Below, in pieces: positions 34,037 through 42,783 of a stretch of DNA of 64,000 bases. A model generated the notes under the pieces. That model did not search any database, was not told the origin of the DNA, and worked only from the letters and a program-made list of their open reading frames with translations. Position 1 is the stretch's first letter; each line of letters starts with the position of its first letter. A program made the translations under genes and the position numbers. The stretch is from Variovorax boronicumulans (GTDB lineage: Bacteria > Pseudomonadota > Gammaproteobacteria > Burkholderiales > Burkholderiaceae_C): contig NZ_JAUSSG010000007.1 in assembly GCF_030812215.1 (NCBI RefSeq), positions 310,001 through 374,000 on the forward strand, in the 5' to 3' direction.

Positions 34037-34127
34037 ATGCCGCGGAACCGGCTTTGCCGGGCCGCAGGGCGTTGCCCCCCGGAAGGGGGAAGGCGCGCGC
34101 GACACGAAGTGCGTGCAGCCTGGAGGC
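34037..34127 (-). repeat. dispersed intergenic repeat, copy B
   Basis: Same three-hairpin element as copy A with small changes (GCAGGGCGTTG in place of GCAGGTGTCG, and AGCCTGGAGG at the end). It begins 3 bases after the stop codon of the Dabb-domain gene at 34131 on the minus strand. Confidence 0.9.
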
Positions 34128-34130
34128 GAG

Positions 34131-34433
34131 TCATGCCAGGTAATCCATGCACTGGCGGGCTTCACGGACCGCGCCGATGAAAGGCTTGAGCGCCACATGC
34201 TGCGGGTGATCGGCATACGCAGCGAGCGCGGCTGCATCGGTGAATTCCGAGTACAGCACCAGGTCGTACGTGGCCTCGAGTCCGGGCTGGGCAATGGCCA
34301 CCTCGAAGCGGTGCGTGCCCGGCGAGAGCTTCGCGCAGGCGTCGAGCAGCGCCTTGGCCTTCAGCAGGTTGGTCGCCTTGTCGGCGCCCTCGGCGTGCTC
34401 CTTGAACTTCCACATCACGATGTGCTTGAGCAT
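34131..34433 (-). CDS. Dabb (stress-responsive alpha/beta-barrel) domain protein
   Basis: 100-residue protein made of one Dabb domain. MLKHIVMWKFKE at the start, the helix NLLKAKALLDACAKL, FEVAIAQPGLEATYDLVLYS and YADHPQHVALKPFI are the family's conserved blocks. Such dimeric ferredoxin-like proteins include small oxygenases and cyclases, but most have no assigned reaction. It lies between the SDR and a small membrane protein in the catabolic run. The ATG at 34433 is chosen because the longer frame runs over the next gene. Confidence 0.9.
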   Translation of the reverse strand: MLKHIVMWKFKEHAEGADKATNLLKAKALLDACAKLSPGTHRFEVAIAQPGLEATYDLVLYSEFTDAAALAAYADHPQHVALKPFIGAVREARQCMDYLA

Positions 34434-34450
34434 GGTGCGGGCTCTCCTGC

Positions 34451-34687
34451 CTACTTCTTGTCGTTCAGGCGCGAGCGCACGTAGATGAGCACGATGCCCA
34501 CCAGCACGACCACGCCGCCGGGCACGGCCATCGACCAGCCGAGCGCGGCATCGGTACGACCCGTGGCGATGCCCAGGATCACCAGGAACAGGCCGCCGTA
34601 GATCAGGATCCAGATCCACTTCTCGAGCCGGGCATGCGGCTTCGGGGGTTTGACGGGGGTGGGGTTGTCGGGGGTGGCGTTGGCCAT
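34451..34687 (-). CDS. small membrane protein of unknown function
   Basis: 78 residues. The N-terminal 20 are polar and Pro/Lys-rich, then two membrane segments follow (WILIYGGLFLVILGIATG and MAVPGGVVVLVGIVLIYV), ending in a short basic tail. I do not recognise a family. Only 2 bases separate it from the acyl-CoA dehydrogenase stop codon, so it is part of the same operon. Confidence 0.75.
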   Translation of the reverse strand: MANATPDNPTPVKPPKPHARLEKWIWILIYGGLFLVILGIATGRTDAALGWSMAVPGGVVVLVGIVLIYVRSRLNDKK

Positions 34688-34689
34688 TG

Positions 34690-36546
34690 TCAGAAAGCGT
34701 CCTCGGGCAAAGCGGTACAGGTGGAATCACGGCTCTCGACCACGTTGAGCCAGGCACCGATTTTCGGCAGCTCGTAGTGGAAGAAATAGTCCGTGGCGCC
34801 GATCTTGCCAGCTGTTACCGCCCTCGCCTTGTCCGCATCGACTTCGAGCGCCCGCCGTGCCACGTCCAGCCAGAGCCAGGCCAGCACCGTGTGGCCGAAG
34901 GCCTGCATGTATGGCACCGCATTGGCCAGCGCGTCGGCCGGGTCGCCGGTGGACCAGGCGGCCTCCGTCGCGCTGCCGATGCGCTGCAGCGCGGCACCCA
35001 GCGCCTTGGCATGCGCCGCGAGCGCAGGCACCCTGGCCGTGCGGCCGATGGTCTCGGTGATGCGGCCGGCCAGCAGTTGCAGGCCGCGGCCCTTTTCCAT
35101 CAGCACCTTGCGGCCCAGCAGGTCGGCCGCCTGGATGCCGTGGGTGCCCTCGTGGATCATGTTCAGGCGGTTGTCGCGCCAGTACTGCTCCACCGGAAAG
35201 TCGCGCGTATAGCCGTAGCCGCCGTGCACCTGGATCGCCAGCGAATTGGCTTCCAGGCACCACTCGCTCGGCCAGCTCTTGGCGATGGGCGTGAGCACTT
35301 CGAGCAGCAGGCGCGCGTCGTCGGCCGCCTCTGCATCGCCGGTCTTCTGCGTGTCGACCAGCCGGGCGCAGTACAGCTCCAGCGCCAGCGCGCCTTCGCA
35401 ATACGCCTTCTGCGCGAGCAGCATTCGGCGCACGTCGGCGTGCTCGATGATGCGCACCTGCGGGCTCGCGGAGTCCTTCACGACCTGGCTGCCGGTGCCC
35501 GCTTCGGGCTTCTTCACGAGGCGGCCCTGCGGCCGGCTCTTCGCGTAGTCCAGCGAGGCGTAGTAACCGGCCATGCCGAGCATGGTCGCGGCCGTGCCGA
35601 CGCCGATGCGGGCCTCGTTCATCATGTGGAACATGCAGTGCAGGCCCTTGCCGGGCGCGCCGACGAGGTAGCCCACGGCACCGGCCTTGCCATCGACCGG
35701 GTACTTGCCCTCGCCGAAGTTCAGCAGCGTGTTGGTGGTGCCGCGCCAGCCCAGCTTGTGGTTCAGGCCCGCAAGCGCCACGTCGTTGCGCTCGCCGGTC
35801 AGCTCGCCCTTCGTGTTCACCATGCGCTTGGGCACGATGAACAGCGAAATGCCGCGCGTGCCCGGCACCAGCTTGCCGTTCTCGTCGGGAATCTTGGCGA
35901 GCACGATGTGCACGATGTTCTCGGTCAGCTCGTGGTCGCCGGACGAGATCCACATCTTGTTGCCGGTGAGCCGATAGCGCGGGCCGAGCGGGTCGTTCTG
36001 GTGGTCCGCGCCATCGGGCACCGCCCGCGTGGCCACGTCGCTCAGCGACGAGCCGGCCTGCGGCTCCGACAGGCACATGGTGCCCGCCCAGCGGCCCGAG
36101 AACTCGTTCTTGGCGAACACTTCTTTCTGCATCTCGGTGCCGTGCACCATCAGCAGGTTGGCGTTGCCGCTGGTGAGCATGTTGGAGCCGATGCTCACCG
36201 AGGCCATCGCGAAAAAGCTGTTGGCCGCGGCCGACAGCGTGTAGGGCAGCTGCATGCCGCCGATGTCGTAGTCCTGCGCGGCGCTCATCATTCCCGACTC
36301 GACAAAAGCCTTGTGCGCATCGTGCGTGGCCTGCGGCAGGATGACCTTCTCGCCGTCGAAATGCGGCTCCTGCGTGTCGACCGTGCGGTTGAACGGCGCG
36401 TACTTCTCGCGCGCGATGCGCTCGCAGGTGTCGAGCACCGCGTCGAAGGTCTCGCGCGAATGGTCGGCGAAGCGCTCGCTCTTGTTGAGCGACTCGGCAT
36501 CGAGCCAGTCGTAGAGCAGGAAATCGAGGGTGGGACGCAGGCTCAT
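34690..36546 (-). CDS. large acyl-CoA dehydrogenase (DmdC/AcdB-like, with C-terminal extension domain)
   Basis: 618-residue acyl-CoA dehydrogenase with the longer C-terminal domain of the group that includes 3-methylmercaptopropionyl-CoA dehydrogenase (DmdC). Seen: the N-terminal FLLYDWLDAESL motif, FAD loop GTMCLSEPQAGSSLSDV, RLTGNKMWISSGDHEL, the catalytic-region IHEGTHGIQAADLLGRK, and a C-terminal region to ESRDSTCTALPEDAF. The ATG at 36546 (MSLRPTLD) is the family start. DmdC-like proteins oxidise several short and branched acyl-CoAs, so the methylthio substrate is only one option. Confidence 0.9.
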   Translation of the reverse strand: MSLRPTLDFLLYDWLDAESLNKSERFADHSRETFDAVLDTCERIAREKYAPFNRTVDTQEPHFDGEKVILPQATHDAHKAFVESGMMSAAQDYDIGGMQLPYTLSAAANSFFAMASVSIGSNMLTSGNANLLMVHGTEMQKEVFAKNEFSGRWAGTMCLSEPQAGSSLSDVATRAVPDGADHQNDPLGPRYRLTGNKMWISSGDHELTENIVHIVLAKIPDENGKLVPGTRGISLFIVPKRMVNTKGELTGERNDVALAGLNHKLGWRGTTNTLLNFGEGKYPVDGKAGAVGYLVGAPGKGLHCMFHMMNEARIGVGTAATMLGMAGYYASLDYAKSRPQGRLVKKPEAGTGSQVVKDSASPQVRIIEHADVRRMLLAQKAYCEGALALELYCARLVDTQKTGDAEAADDARLLLEVLTPIAKSWPSEWCLEANSLAIQVHGGYGYTRDFPVEQYWRDNRLNMIHEGTHGIQAADLLGRKVLMEKGRGLQLLAGRITETIGRTARVPALAAHAKALGAALQRIGSATEAAWSTGDPADALANAVPYMQAFGHTVLAWLWLDVARRALEVDADKARAVTAGKIGATDYFFHYELPKIGAWLNVVESRDSTCTALPEDAF

Positions 36547-36562
36547 GGAATGTCTCTTTTGG

Positions 36563-37021
36563 CTACTTCTTCGAGGAATCGGGCAGCTTCGCGATGGTGC
36601 CCTGCGCGAGCGCGCAGAGCTTTTCCACGCCACCGGTCACCGCGAAGATCTCGCAGGTGCAGACGGCTTGCGAACTGCCGGTGTGTACGGCCTTGGCGCG
36701 TGCGATCAGGCGATCGCCGACGGCCGGCCGTACGTAGTTGATCTTGAATTCGGAGGTCACGACCGGCACGCGCAATGCGGTGCCACCGGCAAAGGTCAGC
36801 GCGTTGTCGGCCATGTAGCTCACGATGCCGCCGTGGGCAAAGCCGTTCTGCTGCTTGAGCTGCGCGGTCAGCGGCAGCTGGAGGTCGACGCTTCCCGGCG
36901 AGAGCGCATGCATTTCCGCACCGATCAGCACGCTGAAGGGCTGCGAGGCGAGAACGCCCCGCCCCATTTCGAGCATGGCCAGGAAGGCTTCGGGCGAGAC
37001 CTGGGTGTCGCCGCCCGACAT
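36563..37021 (-). CDS. PaaI-type hotdog thioesterase (second copy)
   Basis: 152 residues, one hotdog domain with NGFAHGGIVSYMADNALTFA (H-G-G-x(4)-D active-site region), LPLTAQLKQQ and VTSEFKINYVRPAVGDRLIA. It is distinct in sequence from the thioesterase at 32609 and lies directly between the thiolase (2-bp gap) and the large acyl-CoA dehydrogenase. It probably hydrolyses a CoA ester of the same pathway. Confidence 0.9.
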   Translation of the reverse strand: MSGGDTQVSPEAFLAMLEMGRGVLASQPFSVLIGAEMHALSPGSVDLQLPLTAQLKQQNGFAHGGIVSYMADNALTFAGGTALRVPVVTSEFKINYVRPAVGDRLIARAKAVHTGSSQAVCTCEIFAVTGGVEKLCALAQGTIAKLPDSSKK

Positions 37022-37023
37022 GA

Positions 37024-38199
37024 TTACAAGACCTCGAACACGCCCGCGGCACCCATGCCGCCGCCGATGCACATCGTGACCAGCACCTTCTTGGCGCCGC
37101 GACGCTTGCCTTCGATGAGCGCGTGGCCCGTCAGGCGCTGGCCGCTCACGCCGTAGGGGTGGCCCACGGCGATGGCGCCGCCGTCCACGTTCAGGCGGTC
37201 GCCCGGGATGCCCAGCTTGTCGCGGCAGTAGATCACCTGCACCGCGAAGGCTTCGTTCAGCTCCCACAGGTCGATGTCGTTGACCGTGAGGCCCAGGCGC
37301 TTGAGCACCTTCGGAATGGCGAAGACCGGGCCGATGCCCATTTCGTCGGGTTCGCAGCCGGCCACGGCAAAACCGAGGAAGCGGCCGAGCGGCTTCAGGC
37401 CCTTTTGCTGGGCGTACTTCTCGTCGACCACCACGCAGGCGCCGCCGCCGTCGGAAAACTGGCTGGCATTGCCGGCAGAGATCAGGCCGCCGGGAATGGC
37501 CGAGCGGATGCCGCTGATGCCTTCCTTGGTGGTGCCGGGACGGATGCCTTCGTCGTTCTCGATCGTCACTTCCTTGGTGCGCAGGCCCATCACCGGGTCG
37601 GCCACGCCGGCCAGCACGGTGATCGGTGCGATTTCTTCCTTGAAGCGGCCGGCTTCGAGCGCGGCGGTGGCCTTCTGCTGGCTCGCTGCGCCGTATTCGT
37701 CCATGGCGTCGCGGCCGATGTTGTAGCGCTTGGCGACCTGCTCGGCGGTCTGCAGCATGTTCCAGTAGATCTCGGGTTTGTGCTTCACGAGCCACGGGTC
37801 GGCCAGCATGTGCTTGTTGGCTTCGTTCTGCACGCACGAGATGCTCTCGACGCCGCCGGCCACGTACACGTCGCCTTCGCCCGCGATGATGCGTTGCGCG
37901 GCGGTGGCAATGGTCTGCAGGCCCGAGGAGCAGAAGCGGTTGATCGTCATGCCCGAGGTGGTGACCGGGCAGCCGGCGCGCAGCGCGATCTGGCGTGCGA
38001 TGTTGGAGCCGGTGGCGCCTTCAGGCGTCGCGCAACCCATGATGACGTCATCGACTTCGGCGGCTTCGATGCCGGCGCGCGAAATCGCGTGCTGAACGGC
38101 GTGACCGCCGAGCGTGGCACCGTGCGTCATGTTGAAGGCACCCTTCCAGCTCTTCGCGAGCGGCGTGCGGGCGGTGGAAACAATGACGGCGCTGGTCAT
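37024..38199 (-). CDS. acetyl-CoA C-acyltransferase (thiolase)
   Basis: 391-residue thiolase, which splits 3-ketoacyl-CoA with CoA to give acetyl-CoA. The nucleophile Cys is in TINRFCSSGLQTIA (about residue 90). The other active-site motifs are ELNEAFAVQ, GGAIAVGHPYGVSG (His) and the C-terminal CIGGGMGAAGVFE (second Cys). Full length for the family (about 390-400). It works with the FadJ/FadB-like enzyme two genes upstream to complete a beta-oxidation turn. Confidence 0.96.
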   Translation of the reverse strand: MTSAVIVSTARTPLAKSWKGAFNMTHGATLGGHAVQHAISRAGIEAAEVDDVIMGCATPEGATGSNIARQIALRAGCPVTTSGMTINRFCSSGLQTIATAAQRIIAGEGDVYVAGGVESISCVQNEANKHMLADPWLVKHKPEIYWNMLQTAEQVAKRYNIGRDAMDEYGAASQQKATAALEAGRFKEEIAPITVLAGVADPVMGLRTKEVTIENDEGIRPGTTKEGISGIRSAIPGGLISAGNASQFSDGGGACVVVDEKYAQQKGLKPLGRFLGFAVAGCEPDEMGIGPVFAIPKVLKRLGLTVNDIDLWELNEAFAVQVIYCRDKLGIPGDRLNVDGGAIAVGHPYGVSGQRLTGHALIEGKRRGAKKVLVTMCIGGGMGAAGVFEVL

Positions 38200-38242
38200 G
38201 GTGAGGTCCTTTGAAGATGGAAGGGAAAAGAGGGGTTGGTCG

Positions 38243-39718
38243 TCATTGCGCCGGAGCAGCGTTACTGTTGCTCAGGAGCTGGTGATAGAAGCCGATCATC
38301 TCGCCGTAGTTGGAGATGGCCAGGCGTTCGTTGTTGCCGTGGAAACGCGCAAGGTCTTCGCCCTTCACTCGGAACGGCGAGAAGCGGAAGACGGCGTCGC
38401 TCACGAGGCTGAAGTGGCGCGAATCGGTGGCTGCCGTCATCAGGCCCGGGGCCACAACGGCGTCAGGGAAGGTCTGCCGCACGGCCTGCTGGATCGCGCG
38501 GTAGCCCGTGCTGTCGGTCGGCGACACGGGCGACGGCTCGGAGTTGCCCGGGTACTGCTTGATCTTGATGTCGTCGTTGCCCAGCGACTTGCGCAGGTGC
38601 GCCTCGACGCTCGCGATGGTGTCGCCCGGCAGGATGCGGAAGTTGACCGCCGCCTCGGCGCGGCCGGGCAGCACGTTGTCCTTGTTGCCGGCGCGCACGA
38701 TGGTGAGCGCAGTGGTCGTGCGCAGCATGGCGTTGCTGCTCGGGCTCTTCTCGAGCTGGCCGCGCACCAGCGGCTCGGTGAGCCACAGATTGGAAAGCAT
38801 CACGCGGTTCACGCCGCTCATCTCGGGGGCGAGCGCGCCGAACATCTGGCCGGCCACGCCCTGGATGCCGCCGGGCATCGGGTTGGCCTCGAGCCGCGCG
38901 AGTGCCGCGCTCATGCTGCCGATGGCGCTGTGCTGCGGCGGCATCGACGAATGGCCGGGGGCGGTGTCGAGCGACAGGAAGAACGTGCCGTAGCCCTTCT
39001 CGGCCAGGCCGATCAGCGCTGCGGGCTTCGAGAGGCCGGGCAGCACGCCGTCGAGCACCAGCAGGCCCTCGTCGAGCACCCAGTCGAGGCGCACATTGCG
39101 CGACTTGAGCAGCTCGGCAATGGGCAGCGCACCGCGCAGGCCGCTCACCTCTTCGTCGTCGCCCATCACGAGGTAGACGGTCTGCTTCGGCTTGAAGCCC
39201 GCGCCGATGAGCAGCTCGATGGCTTCCATCTGCGCGAAAAGATTGCTCTTGTTGTCGAGCGTGCCGCGGCCCCAGACGAAGCCGTCCTTGATCTCGCCCG
39301 CGAAGGGGTCGACCGTCCAGGCCTTCTCGGTGCCCGGGGCGATGGGCACCATGTCCTGGTGCGCCATCAGCGCGATGGGCTTGGCGTTCGGGTCGGTGCC
39401 AGTCCATGTGTAGAGCAGCGCCTTGTTGCCCACCACTTCCTTCTTGAGAGTGGCGTGGACCTTGGGGTACTGCTGCTCCAGATAAGCATGCAGCTTGTCG
39501 AACTCGGCCGCGTTGGCGGCCGGGTCATCGAGGCCCGACACCGTGCGGAACGTGATCGCCGTGGACAGCCGCTTGGCCGCCGCCTGCAGGTCGATGTCCA
39601 GCTTCGGCGCAGGCGCCACCGCCAGTTGCTGCGATGGCGTGGTCCAGGTCTTGACCGCCACGGCCGCCACCAGCAACACGATTGCCACCAGCAGCCCGAG
39701 GAAGATGCGTTTCAACAT
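38243..39718 (-). CDS. membrane-anchored M20-family metallopeptidase (carboxypeptidase S / PM20D1-like)
   Basis: 491 residues. An N-terminal membrane anchor (FLGLLVAIVLLVAAVAV) puts the enzyme outside the cytoplasmic membrane. Zinc-binding and catalytic features of M20: LMAHQDMVPI (His and Asp), GRGTLDNKSN, MGDDEEVSG (Glu pair), and a dimerisation domain beginning near ALIGLAEKGYGTFFL with PGHSSMPP. Relatives cleave C-terminal residues or N-acyl amino acids. Its place among acyl-CoA genes makes N-acyl amino acid hydrolysis an attractive but unproved guess. Confidence 0.9.
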   Translation of the reverse strand: MLKRIFLGLLVAIVLLVAAVAVKTWTTPSQQLAVAPAPKLDIDLQAAAKRLSTAITFRTVSGLDDPAANAAEFDKLHAYLEQQYPKVHATLKKEVVGNKALLYTWTGTDPNAKPIALMAHQDMVPIAPGTEKAWTVDPFAGEIKDGFVWGRGTLDNKSNLFAQMEAIELLIGAGFKPKQTVYLVMGDDEEVSGLRGALPIAELLKSRNVRLDWVLDEGLLVLDGVLPGLSKPAALIGLAEKGYGTFFLSLDTAPGHSSMPPQHSAIGSMSAALARLEANPMPGGIQGVAGQMFGALAPEMSGVNRVMLSNLWLTEPLVRGQLEKSPSSNAMLRTTTALTIVRAGNKDNVLPGRAEAAVNFRILPGDTIASVEAHLRKSLGNDDIKIKQYPGNSEPSPVSPTDSTGYRAIQQAVRQTFPDAVVAPGLMTAATDSRHFSLVSDAVFRFSPFRVKGEDLARFHGNNERLAISNYGEMIGFYHQLLSNSNAAPAQ

Positions 39719-39743
39719 GGACGGTCAGGACTCCGGATCGGTC

Positions 39744-41849
39744 TCAGCTGAAGGACTTGCCTTCGGCCACCAGCTTCTGGATCAGCGGTGCGGGCTGCCA
39801 GAACTCGGCGTCGTCGCGCGGGTTCTTCGCGAAACGCTTCATCGACTCGGCCACGTTGTAGAGACCCACTTGCGATGCGTAGTGCATCGGGCCGCCGCGC
39901 CAGATCGGGAAGCCGTAGCCCGTGAGGTACACCATGTCGATGTCGCCGGACTTCGAGGCGATGCCGTCTTCCAGGATGTGCGCGCCTTCATTGACCAGCG
40001 CATACACCAGGCGTTGCACGATCTCTTCGTCGGAGATCTTGCGCGGCGTGATGCCCAGTTCCTTGCGGTGGTCCTCGATCATCTTGTTGACGAGTTCCGA
40101 AGGAATCGCATCGCGCTTGCCGGCCTGGTAGTCGTACCACCCTGCCCCGGTCTTCTGGCCGAAGCGGCCCAGTTCGCAAAGCTTGTCGGCCGTGCGGCTG
40201 TACTTCATGTCGGCGCGCTCGGTGGCGCGGCGCTTGCGGATCGCCCAGCCGATGTCGTTGCCGGCCAGGTCGCCCATGCGGAACGGGCCCATGGCGAAGC
40301 CGAACTTCTCGATGGCCTTGTCCACCTGCTGCGGCAGTGCGCCTTCGTCCAGCAGGAAGCCGGCCTGGCGCGAGTACTGCTCGATCATGCGGTTGCCGAT
40401 GAAGCCGTCGCACACGCCCGAGACCACCGAGGTCTTCTTGATCTTCTTGCCGATGGCCATGACCGTGGCGAGCACGTCCTTGGCGGTGGCCTTGCCGCGC
40501 ACCACTTCGAGCAGCTTCATCACGTTGGCCGGGCTGAAGAAGTGCATGCCGACCACGTCCTGCGGACGCTCGGTGAACGAGGCGATCTTGTCGACGTCCA
40601 GCGTCGAGGTGTTGGAGGCCAGGATCGCGCCCTTCTTGGCCACGCGGTCGAGTTCCTTGAAGACCTTCTCCTTGACGCCGATTTCTTCGAACACGGCTTC
40701 GATGATGAGGTCCGCGTCCTTCAGGTCGTCGTAGCTCAGCGTGGTGCCCAGGAGCGCCATCCGCTGCTCGTACTTGTCCTGCTTGAGCTTGCCCTTCTTG
40801 ACCTGGGCTTCGTAGTTCTTCTTGATGGTGGCGACACCGCGGTCGAGCGCCTCCTGCTTCATCTCGAGGATCTTGACGGGGATGCCCGCGTTCAGGAAGT
40901 TCATCGAGATGCCGCCGCCCATGGTACCGGCGCCGATCACGCCCACTGCCTTGATCTCGCGCTTGGGCGTGTCTTCGGGCACATCGGGAATCTTGGAAGC
41001 GGCGCGCTCGGCCATGAACAGGTGGCGCAGCGAGAGCGATTCAGGCGTGAACATCAGCGCGGTGAAGATGCGGCGCTCCTCGGCCATGCCTTCGTCGAAC
41101 TTCATCTTGGTCGCGGCCTGCACGGCGTCGATGCACTTGAGCGGCGCCGGGTAGTTCTTCGACATGCCGCCCACCATGTTCTTGGTGAACTGGAAGTAGG
41201 CATCGCCCTGCGGATGCTTGCACGGCAGGTTGCGCACCAGCGGCAGTGCTTCACCGGTCTTGCCGGCCACGCTCTTGGCGAAGGCCACGGCTTCGTCGAA
41301 CACCGACTCGGCCGATGCAGCCAGCTTGTCGAACAGCTTCTGGCCGGGCAGGCTCGCGAGCAGTTCGCTCTTCACGGGCTCGCCGCTCACGATCATGTTG
41401 AGGGCGGTTTCCACGCCGATCACGCGCGGCAGGCGCTGCGTGCCGCCGGCGCCGGGAATGAGGCCGAGCTTGACTTCGGGCAGTGCGATGCTGGTGCCCG
41501 GAGCGGCCACGCGGTAGTGGCAGCCGAGCGCCAGCTCGAGGCCGCCGCCCATGCACACGGAGTGGATGGCTGCGACGATGGGCTTGGGGGAGGCTTCGAG
41601 CGTGAGGATCACGCTCAGCAGGTTGGGCTCTTGCAGCGCCTTGGGCGTGCCGAACTCCTTGATGTCTGCACCGCCGGAGAACGCCTTGCCGGCGCCGGTG
41701 ATGACGATGGCCCTGACGGCGTCGTCGGCATTGGCCTTGGCCAGGCCATCGGTGATGCCGATGCGGGTCGAGAAACCGAGACCGTTGACCGGAGGGTTGG
41801 TCAGTGTGATCACGGCGACATCGCCGAGCACTTTGTATTCAGCCGTCAT
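39744..41849 (-). CDS. fadJ: fatty-oxidation multifunctional enzyme: enoyl-CoA hydratase / 3-hydroxyacyl-CoA dehydrogenase
   Basis: 701-residue FadJ/FadB-type fusion. N-terminal crotonase domain (about 1-190) with SVCMGGGLELALGCHYRVA and LPEVKLGLIPGAGGTQRLPR, which carry the two catalytic Glu. The dehydrogenase part starts at about 300 with the NAD loop GVIGAGTMGGGISMNFL and has catalytic His in GMHFFSPANVMKLLEV. Two C-terminal helical domains include GFIGNRMIEQYSRQAGFLLD. It converts trans-2-enoyl-CoA to 3-ketoacyl-CoA for the neighbouring thiolase. The symbol is by type; fadB-type is equally possible because the two are hard to tell apart by eye. Confidence 0.93.
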   Translation of the reverse strand: MTAEYKVLGDVAVITLTNPPVNGLGFSTRIGITDGLAKANADDAVRAIVITGAGKAFSGGADIKEFGTPKALQEPNLLSVILTLEASPKPIVAAIHSVCMGGGLELALGCHYRVAAPGTSIALPEVKLGLIPGAGGTQRLPRVIGVETALNMIVSGEPVKSELLASLPGQKLFDKLAASAESVFDEAVAFAKSVAGKTGEALPLVRNLPCKHPQGDAYFQFTKNMVGGMSKNYPAPLKCIDAVQAATKMKFDEGMAEERRIFTALMFTPESLSLRHLFMAERAASKIPDVPEDTPKREIKAVGVIGAGTMGGGISMNFLNAGIPVKILEMKQEALDRGVATIKKNYEAQVKKGKLKQDKYEQRMALLGTTLSYDDLKDADLIIEAVFEEIGVKEKVFKELDRVAKKGAILASNTSTLDVDKIASFTERPQDVVGMHFFSPANVMKLLEVVRGKATAKDVLATVMAIGKKIKKTSVVSGVCDGFIGNRMIEQYSRQAGFLLDEGALPQQVDKAIEKFGFAMGPFRMGDLAGNDIGWAIRKRRATERADMKYSRTADKLCELGRFGQKTGAGWYDYQAGKRDAIPSELVNKMIEDHRKELGITPRKISDEEIVQRLVYALVNEGAHILEDGIASKSGDIDMVYLTGYGFPIWRGGPMHYASQVGLYNVAESMKRFAKNPRDDAEFWQPAPLIQKLVAEGKSFS

Positions 41850-41909
41850 GCTGCGTTCCTTGGTGTGTGAAGAAAAAGAAGAAAAAGCACGAGTGTTCTT
41901 TTTCGGAAG

Positions 41910-41937
41910 ATTCTAGGCGTTTCGCGTGGCTCAACAA
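41910..41937 (-). promoter_or_regulatory. candidate sigma-70 promoter of the fadJ-like gene
   Basis: On the minus strand TTGTTG (plus 41932-41937) and TAGAAT (plus 41910-41915) are separated by 16 bases. This would give a leader of about 55 bases before the ATG at 41849. It lies between a copy of the dispersed repeat and the gene. Confidence 0.5.
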
Positions 41938-41994
41938 TGGCACGCAGTCGCTGTCGGGACAAGCCCTTCGCGAGGAGGGAGGAACTTTCGGGGA

Positions 41995-42082
41995 ACACCG
42001 CGGAACCGGCTTTGCCGGGCCGCAGGTGTTGCCCCCTGCAAGGGGGTTGGCGTAGCGACACGAAGTGCGCGAAGCCTGGGGG
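41995..42082 (-). repeat. dispersed intergenic repeat, copy C
   Basis: Same element as copies A, B and D. On the minus strand it begins within 5 bases of the livF stop codon. The G/C stem is CCCCCTGCAAGGGGG here. Between it and fadJ lie about 145 bases with a plausible promoter. Confidence 0.9.
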
Positions 42083-42086
42083 TTTG

Positions 42087-42782
42087 CTACACCTCCAGCC
42101 ACTCTTTGCGAGTGGTGGCGTCGGCGCGCAGGCTGTCCGGCGTGCCGTCGAACACGATGCTGCCGTGGCCCATGACGAGCGCGCGGTCGGAAATCTGCAT
42201 CGCGATGGTGAGCTTCTGCTCGATCAGGAGCACCGAGATGCCCTTGTCCTTGAGCGTGCGCAGGTACTGCCCCACCAGCTCGACGATCTTGGGCGCAAGA
42301 CCTTCGGTCGGCTCGTCGATGATGATGAGGTCGGGGTCGCCCATCAGCGTGCGGCACAGCGTGAGCATCTGCTGCTCGCCGCCCGAGAGCACGCCGGCCT
42401 CGGTGTGCTGGCGCTCCTTCAGCCGCGGGAACATGTTGTACATGTCGTCGAACTGCCAGCGACTGCCCTTGCCCGTGCCCTTCTGCCCCAGAAGCAGGTT
42501 CTGGTGCACCGTGAGCTTGGGAAAGATGTCGCGGTTCTCGGGCACGTAGCCGATGCCCAGGTGGGCGATCTCGTAGGCCTTCTTGCGCAGGATGTCCTGG
42601 TCCTTCCAGCGCAGCGTGCCTTCGGCATGCACCAGGCCCATGATGGCCTTGGCAGTGGTCGAGCGGCCCGAGCCGTTGCGGCCCAGCAGCGCGACGATTT
42701 CGCCGGGGCCGACGTCGAAGGAAACGCCATGCAGCACATGGCTCTTGCCGTAGTAGGCGTGGATGTCGTGAAGCTTCAGCAT
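42087..42782 (-). CDS. livF: branched-chain amino acid-type ABC transporter ATP-binding protein LivF
   Basis: 231-residue ABC ATPase of the LivF type. The Walker A reads GRNGSGRSTT, so the invariant lysine (residue 40, codon at 42663-42665) is arginine. The rest is normal: signature LSGGEQQ, Walker B DLIIIDEPTEGLAP, and switch-region VLLIEQKLTIA where LivF proteins often have Gln rather than His. The ATG at 42782 is the family start. Part of livH-M-G-F; only 1 base separates it from livG. Confidence 0.94.
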   Translation of the reverse strand: MLKLHDIHAYYGKSHVLHGVSFDVGPGEIVALLGRNGSGRSTTAKAIMGLVHAEGTLRWKDQDILRKKAYEIAHLGIGYVPENRDIFPKLTVHQNLLLGQKGTGKGSRWQFDDMYNMFPRLKERQHTEAGVLSGGEQQMLTLCRTLMGDPDLIIIDEPTEGLAPKIVELVGQYLRTLKDKGISVLLIEQKLTIAMQISDRALVMGHGSIVFDGTPDSLRADATTRKEWLEV

Positions 42783-42783
42783 G

